From NCBI GenBank assembly GCA_964347945.1, contig CAYGAW010000124.1, positions 1 to 7,654 of the forward strand: a DNA stretch of 7,654 bases. Reading direction: 5' to 3'. Below the pieces are notes generated by a model. That model ran no database searches and was not told where the DNA came from. It saw only the letters and a list, made by a program, of their open reading frames with translations. Of this stretch, positions 1-6,712 are shown piece by piece (the first letter of the stretch is position 1; every line of letters starts with the position of its first letter). The DNA comes from CAYGAW01 sp964347945. Lineage in GTDB: Bacteria; Chloroflexota; Anaerolineae; UBA7937; B3-Chlor. The position numbers and the translations under genes are program-made.

Positions 1-9
1 AGAGAGAAA

Positions 10-420
10 GTGAGCGGCCAGCCTGCTATGCACCAACAGTGCATCGATACCAACCGGTTGCTCGCTGCGGACGCCGTCCAGAAGGCCCAGTCCGTCCACC
101 CCGGCACCTCTACGGGCGCGGCCACTGTGGCCTACGCGCTGTCGGATCGCTTTCTGAAGCACAACCCCCGCAATCCGATTTGGCCCAACCGTGACCGGTT
201 CATTCTCTCAGCGTGTCATGCCCCCATGCTACTGTACGCCCTGCTGCACCTCACCGGTTATGACCTGCCGTTGAACGAACTGAAGAACTTCCGGCAGTCG
301 GGAAGCAAGACCCCAGGCCACCCGCAGTGTCGTCTCACGCCGGACGGGGTTCTGTATGAGCAGTTTGGCATCACCACTGACAACGTGATCGCCCACGTGA
401 AACGCCCGTTGGCTGGATAG
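10..420 (+). pseudogene. tkt: Transketolase remnant: N-terminus fused in frame to extreme C-terminus
   Basis: Transketolase is the thiamine-diphosphate enzyme that moves two-carbon units between sugar phosphates in the pentose phosphate pathway; intact proteins have about 620-670 residues. This ORF has 136. Residues ~11-106 follow the transketolase N-terminus closely (DAVQKAQSVHPG, FLKHNPRNPIWPNRDRF, LLHLTGYDLP, KTPGHPQ). Right after TPGHPQ, near bases 325-334, the sequence switches to the end of the family: residues ~109-136, including VLYEQFGITTDNV, resemble the C-terminal tail (E. coli: LFEEFGFTVDNV). Roughly 500 residues are gone, including the remaining ThDP-binding part and the pyrimidine-domain glutamate, so it cannot be a working transketolase. 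Family motifs are also altered: SGHPG reads SVHPG (28-32) and GHG/GHA-S reads CHAP (69-72). The start could be GTG at 10 or ATG at 28; ATG matches the usual N-terminus better, but the frame is open to the window edge. GH15 follows after 23 bp. An assembly artefact is possible. Confidence 0.85.
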
Positions 421-443
421 GCGAACCAGAGGGAAAAGGCTTC

Positions 444-2266
444 ATGGCGCAGGAGTACAAGAGGATCGAGGACTATGGCCTGGTCGGCAACCTGGCCACC
501 TGTGTACTCATTGCACGCGATGGCTCAATTGACTGGTGCTGCTTCCCGCACATGGAATCCCCCAGCGTCTTTGCTGCTATTCTCGACGTCGAAAAGGGAG
601 GTCACTTCTACATCAAACCCCGGGATTCATCTCTCGGACACCAGAGGTATGTGGACAAGACCCACGTGCTTGAGACCAGGTTCGAAACACCTTCGGGTGT
701 AGTCACCATCACCGACTTCATGCCCCTGAGAGGCACTGCCGATCCTCGCCACCAAGCTATCCTGAGGAAAGCAGCGTGCGTGCGAGGGAGTGTTGAACTA
801 GAGATAGAGTTCAATCCCCGCTTTGACTACGCCCGCGTGGTGCCCGCCGTTGAGCCAAGTCCGCAAGGAGTTGTCGCCGCTTGGCAGGACCATGTCTTGT
901 TCTTGCAGTCTCCATGTAATCTGGAAATCGGCAGCGGGGAGGTTCCTGCGACTTTGACAATCAACGAGGGCGAAGCCCAATGGTTCGCCCTTCGATACGG
1001 CGACCGTGATCCCCTTGGCCCGGAGGAGTGTCAAAGCCTCCTGGATGCAACGGCGGCCTTCTGGTCAGAGTGGGCTCATGATTGTCAACGAGACCGCTGT
1101 GTCTTCCGTGGCCCGTGGCACAACCATGTCGTCCGCTCAGGATTGGTCTTGAAGCTCCTCACACACCCAGAGACTGGTGCCATCGCCGCGGTACCCACCA
1201 CCTTGCTTCCAGAAGTGATCGGAGGCGTGCGCAACTGGGACTATCGTTTCGCCTGGATCCGCGACGCCTCTTTCACGGTCCAGAGTCTGTACAACCTGGG
1301 GCATGTCGAAGAGGCGCAGCACTACTTCCGGTGGCTGAGGGGGCTGTGTCGCCAGTTTGGAGAGCATGAGGATCACCTCCACATCCAGGTGATGTACGGC
1401 CTCCACGGAGAACAGGACCTGGAGGAACGTGAGCTACACCACCTGTCAGGCTACCGGAATTCGGCTCCTGTCCGCATCGGCAATGCGGCGGCAGAGCAAG
1501 TACAGCTTGACGTCTACGGCGAGCTCGTCAATGCTTTCTACGAAACTCGCCGCTACGGCGAAGAGACTGGCAGTTCATTCGCAAGATCGCCAATACTGCA
1601 TGTGAGACGTGGGACACAGAAGACTCGGGCATTTGGGAAGTGCGAGGTGGTCCCAGGCACTTCACGTACTCGAAGCTCATGTGCTGGGTGGCGCTGGACC
1701 GCAGCATGAGGATGGCAGAGAAGCAGGGATTCGAGGCCCCGCTTAGAGAGTGGAGACAGACACCAGATGCCATCCGTCAAGCGGTCCTCGAGCAGGGGTT
1801 CAGTCACAAGCTCAACAGCTTCGTCCAGTCCTTCGACTCCCAGGTGCTGGCCGCGACAAGCCTGCTCATCCCCCTGATGGAGTTTCTCCCAGCCGACGAT
1901 CCACGGGTCGAAGGGACTGTCCGGTCCACCCTTGACCATCTCACAGCAGATGGGCTAGTCTACCGTTACATCGGAGACGACGGTCTTCCAGGCAAGGAAG
2001 GGGCCTTTGTCCTCTGCACCTTCTGGCTGGTGGACGCGCTGGTCATGTCGGGACAACTGGATAAGGCCGAGGGAGTCTTGAGCGGTGCCTTGGAACATGC
2101 AAGCCCACTGGGCCTCTTCGCTGAGGAGATTGACCCAGAGACAGGCGATCAGTTGGGCAATTATCCACAGGCTTTCAGTCACATCGGCCTCATGAGCAGC
2201 GCCTTGCGTCTGGGCTGGGCACTGGCGACCAAGCGGGCTGCCGAGGCGAAAGAGGAAGGTGAGTAG
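444..2266 (+). pseudogene. GH15 glycoside hydrolase (glucoamylase/trehalase-like), frameshifted
   Basis: GH15 enzymes are inverting glucosidases that release beta-glucose from starch-type glucans, malto-oligosaccharides or trehalose. The ATG at 444 sits just after a purine-rich GGGAAAAGG (431-439). Residues ~6-60 (IEDYGLVGN, DGSIDW, SPSVF, GGHFYIKP) are the trehalase-like N-terminal domain. The (alpha/alpha)6 catalytic domain starts near 225, with PEVIGGVRNWDYRFAWIRD (256-274) and QLDVYGEL (354-361). The frame then breaks: the 444 frame runs 47 unrelated codons to a TGA at 1707-1709, while from base 1565 another frame carries the expected continuation (DWQFIRKIAN, SGIWEVRGG, YSKLMCWVALDR, GLFAEEIDPETGDQLGNYPQ) to the TAG at 2264-2266. 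Rejoined, the protein has about 607 residues, normal for the family. By analogy with fungal glucoamylase, the acid is probably E399 (GIWE, codon 1637-1639) and the base E561 (FAEE, codon 2123-2125); both lie past the break. No signal peptide is seen, so it is probably cytoplasmic. Glucoamylase versus trehalase cannot be settled from motifs. Confidence 0.85.
1560..1570 (+). other. Frameshift site in the GH15 gene
   Basis: Reading GAA GAG at 1560-1565 gives the expected YGEE. The next family-like residues DWQFIRK are read from GAC TGG starting at 1565, one base back. One missing base therefore explains the break, most simply loss of a G that would make GAA GAG GAC TGG. No slippery heptamer is present, so programmed frameshifting is unlikely. 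Either a real mutation or a sequencing/assembly error would look like this. Confidence 0.85.
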
Positions 2267-2287
2267 ACCGCGCAGGCTGCAAGCCCA

Positions 2288-2310
2288 CGACGTGAATTCA
2301 CAAGACGTCG
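2288..2310. promoter_or_regulatory. Palindrome cluster upstream of tal-pgi, possible operator
   Basis: The 97-bp gap between GH15 and tal-pgi (2267-2363) contains a perfect 10-bp palindrome GTGAATTCAC at 2292-2301. It overlaps a second inverted repeat, CGACGT (2288-2293) against ACGTCG (2305-2310), with an 11-nt spacer. A GGGGA/TCCCC hairpin with a 7-nt loop follows at 2310-2326 but has no T-tract. This could be an operator or an RNA processing/attenuation element for the downstream genes. No convincing -35/-10 pair was found. A 10-bp palindrome has about a one in ten chance of occurring by accident in a gap this size, so the call is weak. Confidence 0.25.
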
Positions 2311-2350
2311 GGGAGACTTGTTCCCCCGCGGTAGCCCCTCCCGCTTAGGT

Positions 2351-2355
2351 AGGAG
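2351..2355 (+). promoter_or_regulatory. Shine-Dalgarno site of tal-pgi
   Basis: AGGAG lies 8 nt before the ATG at 2364. This is one of the best ribosome binding sites in the window and fixes the start of the fusion gene, which begins with the expected transaldolase N-terminus (LGQAIWLD). Confidence 0.7.
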
Positions 2356-2363
2356 AGCCACCA

Positions 2364-5105
2364 ATGACCGAGCTCCGTGAACTGTCCGATCTGGGCCAAG
2401 CTATCTGGCTCGATTACATCCGACGATCCTTCATAGCCTCGGGAGAGTTGGAGGCTTTGATCGACCAAGGACTGGCAGGCGTCACCTCTAACCCCTCTAT
2501 CTTCGAAAAGGCCATCGTCGGCAGCACCGACTACGACGAGGCTCTGCACCGCTTGGTCGATGCGGGAAGGACTGTCGAAGAAATCTACAGAGCCCTGGTG
2601 TTGGAGGATATCCAGCAGGCCGCCGATCTTCTGCGCCCAGTCTATGACCGCATGAGTGGGGCCGACGGCTACGTCAGCCTGGAGGTAAGCCCCAAGCTGG
2701 CCCATGACACGGAGGGCACTGTAGTGGAGGCCCGAGAACTATTCGCGGCGTTGAAACGCCCCAACGTGATGATCAAGGTGCCAGCCACGCCAGAGGGTAT
2801 CCCAGCTATCGAGACTCTCATCGGCGAAGGCGTCAACGTGAACGTCACCCTGATGTTCTCTCAAGAGCAATACCGGGCCGTCGCCGAGGCATACATCAAG
2901 GGCTTGGAGAAGCTGGCAGAGAACGGTGGAGACCTGGGGCAGGTGGCATCAGTGGCCTCCTTCTTCGTCAGCCGTGTAGACACGGCGGTGGATCGTGCTC
3001 TGGAGAGAATCGGTGAAACTAGACTCCAAGGCAAGATCGCCGTCGCTAACGCCAAAGCCGCCTACGGCCTATGCAGAGAGACTTTCAGTGGCCCCCGATG
3101 GGAGAGACTATTCGGACTGGGGGCCCGGGTCCAGCGCCCGCTTTGGGCCAGCACCAGCACCAAGAACCCTCTCTATCCCGACACGCTCTACGTGGACAGC
3201 CTCATCGGCCGAGATACGGTCAATACGCTGCCTCCCGCTACATTGCGGGCTTTCCTGGACCACGGGCATGTGGCTCCGACCCTTGAAGCAGATCTGGAGG
3301 TCGCCCAAGCCCAGTTGGCGCAGCTGTCCGAGCTCGGTGTGGATTTGCAGGCCATCACCCACCAACTGCTCGACGATGGTGTCAAGGCCTTCGCCAAATC
3401 GTTCGAAACCTTGATGACCAGCATCGCCGATAAATGCCAACGCCTCCTAGCTGGATGGCAACACCACTCGGCGAACCTGGGTCCGTACCAAGAGAGCGTG
3501 GATTCAGCCCTGGAGGAGATGGCAGAGAATCAGATTGTGAAGCGCATCTGGGCTCACGACCATACGGTCTGGAAACCTGAGCCCATTGAAATCACAAACC
3601 GCCTTGGCTGGCTACACAGCGCCGAACTCATGAGTGCGAATCTGCATCACCTGCACGCCCTCGCGGAAGATGTACGCTCCGATGGATATACCCATGCCCT
3701 GCTCATGGGAATGGGAGGCTCCAGCTTGGCTCCCGAGGTCTTTCAGGACACTTTCAGCGTGGCCCAGGGCCATCTCGATCTGACGGTGCTAGACAGCACC
3801 GACCCAGGAGCGATCCTGGCCCATGCTGAAAAACTGGACCTAGCGCGCACTCTCTTCATCGTGGCCACCAAGTCGGGCACCACGGTCGAGACCTTGTCGT
3901 TGTTCAAGCTGTTCTACAATCGAGTAGCCGAAGCCATGAGCGCCGACCAGGCCGGCAGACACTTCATCGCCATCACCGATCCCCGCAGTCCACTGGCAGA
4001 TGTGGCCGGTCAGCACAGCTTTCGCGCCACGTTCCTCAACGATCCAAACATCGGCGGGCGCTATTCGGCTCTTTCCTACTTCGGACTAGTGCCAGCGGCG
4101 TTGGTGGGAGTGGATGTGGCCCTCCTGCTGGACCGGGCGCTCACGAAAGTCTCGGCCTGTGAGGCATGCGTGCCGGTAGGTGACAACGCCTCCGCTTGGC
4201 TGGGCGTGATACTCGGGGAGTTGGCCAAGGTAGGGCGGGACAAGCTGACTCTCGTGGTTTCACCACCCATCGCCAGCTTCGGTAACTGGGTGGAACAACT
4301 CATCGCCGAGAGCACGGGCAAAGACGGACGGGGCATCTTGCCGGTGGTGGGGGAGCCTCTGGGGCCGCCAGCGGTTTATGATGATGATCGCCTCTTCGTC
4401 CAGCTGCGTCTACGTGATGACGAGACCTACGACGCCCAACTTGCTGGTCTGGAGCAAGCGGGCCATCCACTGGTGCGTCTACACCTGCACGACACCTATG
4501 ATCTGGGGGGACAATTCTTCCTCTGGGAGATGGCCACCGCGGTGGCTGGTCATCTCCTAGGCATCAACCCTTTCAACCAGCCCAACGTCGAGGCGGCCAA
4601 GGCACTGGCTCGACAAATGGTGGCCGAGTACACTGAAAGAGGCGTTCTTCCCGATGCCGAATCGTCGCCCTTGACTGCAGAAGCGCTGAAGGAATTCGTG
4701 GCCCAGGCCCAGCCTCAGGACTATCTGGCGCTGCAAGCCTACGTCCAGCCGACCCCAGAGACAGACGCTGCACTGCTAGAATTGCGCACCCATCTGCGTG
4801 ACAGGCTCCGGCTGGCCACAACCGTCGGGTATGGCCCGCGCTACTTACACTCCACGGGCGAGCTACATAAGGGTGATGGGGGCCACGGTCTCTTCATACA
4901 GTTCACGGCCGACGACCGGCGGGACGCGCCCATTCCTGATCGGGCCGGATCGTCCTCTTCGTCCGTCAGCTTCGGGGTGCTCAAAGCTGCCCAGGCGTTG
5001 GGCGATCAGCGGGCGCTGCTGAACGCAGGGAGGCGCGTGATTAGGTTCCATCTGGGGACGGACGTAGTGGGTGGGCTGAACAGATTGAGCGAGACGCTCT
5101 CATGA
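2364..5105 (+). CDS. tal-pgi: Bifunctional transaldolase / glucose-6-phosphate isomerase
   Basis: One 913-residue cytoplasmic protein joins two sugar-phosphate enzymes. Transaldolase (about 1-355) moves a dihydroxyacetone unit from a ketose phosphate to an aldose phosphate through a lysine Schiff base; Pgi (about 375-913) interconverts glucose 6-phosphate and fructose 6-phosphate. Transaldolase motifs are complete: WLD with D17, GVTSNPSIF (39-47), SLEVSP with E107, MIKVPAT with the Schiff-base lysine K138, NVNVTLMFS (158-166, N160, T162), VASFFVSRVD (S199) and ASTSTKNP (262-269). Pgi motifs follow: GMGGSSLAPEVF (449-460), TKSGTTVET (502-510), GGRYS (564-568), QLIAESTGK (645-653), NPFNQPNVEAAK (735-746) and LHSTGELHKG (828-837). 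The fusion is a known architecture in several bacterial phyla. It would feed fructose 6-phosphate from the pentose phosphate branch straight to glucose 6-phosphate. A serine run (863-867) sits near the C-terminus between the APIP and SFGVLKAAQALGD segments. The stop overlaps the next start in ATGA, implying translational coupling. Apparently intact and functional. Confidence 0.96.
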   Translation: MTELRELSDLGQAIWLDYIRRSFIASGELEALIDQGLAGVTSNPSIFEKAIVGSTDYDEALHRLVDAGRTVEEIYRALVLEDIQQAADLLRPVYDRMSGADGYVSLEVSPKLAHDTEGTVVEARELFAALKRPNVMIKVPATPEGIPAIETLIGEGVNVNVTLMFSQEQYRAVAEAYIKGLEKLAENGGDLGQVASVASFFVSRVDTAVDRALERIGETRLQGKIAVANAKAAYGLCRETFSGPRWERLFGLGARVQRPLWASTSTKNPLYPDTLYVDSLIGRDTVNTLPPATLRAFLDHGHVAPTLEADLEVAQAQLAQLSELGVDLQAITHQLLDDGVKAFAKSFETLMTSIADKCQRLLAGWQHHSANLGPYQESVDSALEEMAENQIVKRIWAHDHTVWKPEPIEITNRLGWLHSAELMSANLHHLHALAEDVRSDGYTHALLMGMGGSSLAPEVFQDTFSVAQGHLDLTVLDSTDPGAILAHAEKLDLARTLFIVATKSGTTVETLSLFKLFYNRVAEAMSADQAGRHFIAITDPRSPLADVAGQHSFRATFLNDPNIGGRYSALSYFGLVPAALVGVDVALLLDRALTKVSACEACVPVGDNASAWLGVILGELAKVGRDKLTLVVSPPIASFGNWVEQLIAESTGKDGRGILPVVGEPLGPPAVYDDDRLFVQLRLRDDETYDAQLAGLEQAGHPLVRLHLHDTYDLGGQFFLWEMATAVAGHLLGINPFNQPNVEAAKALARQMVAEYTERGVLPDAESSPLTAEALKEFVAQAQPQDYLALQAYVQPTPETDAALLELRTHLRDRLRLATTVGYGPRYLHSTGELHKGDGGHGLFIQFTADDRRDAPIPDRAGSSSSSVSFGVLKAAQALGDQRALLNAGRRVIRFHLGTDVVGGLNRLSETLS

Positions 5106-5959
5106 CTGTCCAATACTGGTACATGCTGCCTGTTGCGGTACTAATCGGCACTATGGCTACTGGATCAGGTGTGGGAGGCGCCACCTTCTTTGCCCCAGCC
5201 TTCATCCTGGGCCTGCGGTTGCGACCGGAGGTTGCCATTGGCGCAGCCCTCATCACCGAGGTCTTTGGTCTTGCCAGCGGCCTATACACGTTTTCCCGGA
5301 AGCGACTGATCGACCACCAACTGGGCGTCAGTTTGCTGATCACCACTATTCCTTTGGCCCTGTTGGGTGCTTCGGTTTCAGGCTTTGTGGAGCCAGACAT
5401 CCTCAAGGCAATCCTCGGTGTCGGGCTATTCGCTGTGGCAGTCAACGCCATTCGAAGCAGGGGCCAAGAGACGGTCGGCCGCATGGACGCCGCCATCTTG
5501 CAGGAATACGGCGGCAGAAAGGGCGAAACCTGCCTGATCACAGCGGACGGCCAGGAAATCTGCTACACTGTATGCAACCGGACGGAGGGTCGCCTGGTCG
5601 CTGCGGTGGGCGCACTGTTTAAAGGCATGATCGGCACAGGGCTGGGTGAGATAGACGAACACTTCTTCTTGGAGCGGTGCCATGTACCCAGCGTAGTGTC
5701 GGTCGCAACTGGCGTGTTTGTGCTGCTGTTCACGAGTCTTGCTGCCTCCGCCGTTCATCTGCTCAAGTTCACGCTCGTGGGCGGGCCTGAGTTGAGGACC
5801 GCTCTGAGCCTAATCGTGTTCACCATTCCAGGTGTGATCCTAGGAGGACAACTGGGGCCGCGCATGATCAGCCGGTTCCCACAACGCGCCTTCAACCGCG
5901 CGCTACACATCCTGCTCTTGTTGGTCGCTGCGCTGACCCTTGTGGAGGCTCTCCTATGA
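5102..5959 (+). CDS. TauE/SafE-family membrane transporter
   Basis: A 285-residue integral membrane protein of the TauE/SafE family (DUF81). Members have been linked to export of sulfite, sulfoacetate or related anions; the substrate here is unknown. About eight hydrophobic segments are visible, near 5-35, 43-62, 73-94, 99-117, 164-183, 196-221, 231-251 and 264-284. The two halves carry related glycine-rich signatures, GSGVGGATFFAPA (21-33) and GMIGTGLGEIDEHF (175-188), typical of this duplicated fold. Between the halves is a polar loop of about 45 residues (120-164) with three cysteines: C144, C154 and C158 (CLITADGQEICYTVC), plus C193 at the start of the second half (RCHVPS). The start ATG overlaps the tal-pgi stop and the stop overlaps the HAD start, both as ATGA, so it is made together with sugar-phosphate enzymes. 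That suggests removal or uptake of an anion made or used by this pathway, but this is inference. No clear ribosome site of its own is seen, which fits coupling. Confidence 0.85.
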   Translation: MTVQYWYMLPVAVLIGTMATGSGVGGATFFAPAFILGLRLRPEVAIGAALITEVFGLASGLYTFSRKRLIDHQLGVSLLITTIPLALLGASVSGFVEPDILKAILGVGLFAVAVNAIRSRGQETVGRMDAAILQEYGGRKGETCLITADGQEICYTVCNRTEGRLVAAVGALFKGMIGTGLGEIDEHFFLERCHVPSVVSVATGVFVLLFTSLAASAVHLLKFTLVGGPELRTALSLIVFTIPGVILGGQLGPRMISRFPQRAFNRALHILLLLVAALTLVEALL

Positions 5960-6699
5960 TCCGGGCTATGATCTTTGACCTAGATGGCACGTTAGTCCAA
6001 ACCGAGCGGCTCAAAGCCCTCTCATACGGCCTGGCCGTCCTCGACCTATGCCCAGACGAAATCACCGAAGCCATGGTGATAGACGCATTCACGGATGTGG
6101 TAGGCCTGTCCCGTCGAGACGTCGCAACATCGCTGGTGGAGAGGTTCGGACTAGAGGACGCGGCCGAGGCACACATGGCGGAGTTCGGCGTGAATACGCC
6201 CTGGCAGGCCCTCGTCCAGCTGCGCCTGCGGTACTATTCGGAGATGATGAGCGATCCGGCGGTGTTAAGAAACTACCAATGGCCGCACAACGTGGCCCTA
6301 TTGCAGCAGGCGCGGGACACTGGCTGCAAGACTGGTCTGGCTACCATGTCCGCCTGTGCTGAAACCCGAGCGATCGTGGAGGCGCTAGATCTCGTCGAGG
6401 CTTTCGACTTCGTCGCCACGCGCGACGACGTAGACTGCGGCAAGCCCGATCCGGAGATCTACGACCTGGTGTCGCGAGAACTCGACGTCCCTCCAGCCGA
6501 ATGTCTGGTCATCGAAGATTCACCTTCTGGAGTGAAGGCAGCGCTAGCGGCCCAGATGTGGTGCATCGTCGTGACCACGCCCATGACCCGCAAGACTATC
6601 CACACACAGCAGTTATTGGATGAGCGGTGGGTTGTGGATGAGCCGGCCAAGCTCACAGCCGTAGCGGCGCAGATGCTGAAGGAGCGGAAGGGAGACTGA
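5956..6699 (+). CDS. HAD-superfamily hydrolase (beta-phosphoglucomutase / phosphoglycolate phosphatase-like)
   Basis: A 247-residue soluble HAD enzyme, of subfamily IA type. Motif I is FDLDGTLV (7-14) with nucleophile D8 and acid/base D10. Motif II is GLATMS (127-132, probably T130), motif III is K163 in GKPDPEIY, and motif IV is VIEDSPSGVKAA (185-196) with E187 and D188. The helical cap occupies about 16-105 (type C1), the usual arrangement in beta-phosphoglucomutases and small sugar- or glycolate-phosphate phosphatases. All catalytic motifs look intact. GGAGG at 5944-5948 lies 7 nt before the ATG, and that ATG overlaps the transporter stop, so translation is both coupled and well initiated. 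In this operon the enzyme could hydrolyse or isomerise a sugar phosphate or clear a side product; phosphoglycolate is another option, as such genes sit near tkt and rpe in Calvin-cycle operons. No Rubisco or phosphoribulokinase is visible here. Substrate not determinable from sequence. Confidence 0.88.
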   Translation: MIRAMIFDLDGTLVQTERLKALSYGLAVLDLCPDEITEAMVIDAFTDVVGLSRRDVATSLVERFGLEDAAEAHMAEFGVNTPWQALVQLRLRYYSEMMSDPAVLRNYQWPHNVALLQQARDTGCKTGLATMSACAETRAIVEALDLVEAFDFVATRDDVDCGKPDPEIYDLVSRELDVPPAECLVIEDSPSGVKAALAAQMWCIVVTTPMTRKTIHTQQLLDERWVVDEPAKLTAVAAQMLKERKGD

Positions 6700-6712
6700 C
6701 GAGGCAAGCAAG

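Noticed and set aside
1560..1570. Programmed -1 ribosomal frameshift in GH15
   Set aside because: No X-XXY-YYZ slippery sequence and no obvious downstream stem were seen; GH15 genes are not known to use recoding.
1553..1939. 128-codon antisense ORF across the GH15 frameshift
   Set aside because: The + strand frames carry GH15 motifs on both sides of the break; the antisense product has none.
2297..2325. Sigma70-type promoter starting with TTCACA
   Set aside because: The -35-like hexamer has no plausible -10 at 16-18 bp spacing (GTTCCC there).
2310..2326. Rho-independent terminator after GH15
   Set aside because: The GGGGA/TCCCC stem is only 5 bp and is not followed by a T-tract.
4378..4392. 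ATGATGATCGCC shared with the start of rpe (7410)
   Set aside because: A short 12-base match between two coding regions (inside YDDDR in one and MMIA in the other); coincidence is more likely than a repeat.
5041..5541. 166-codon antisense ORF opposite the end of tal-pgi and the start of the transporter
   Set aside because: It lies opposite well-conserved coding sequence, resembles no protein family I recognise and is expected by chance in GC-rich DNA.
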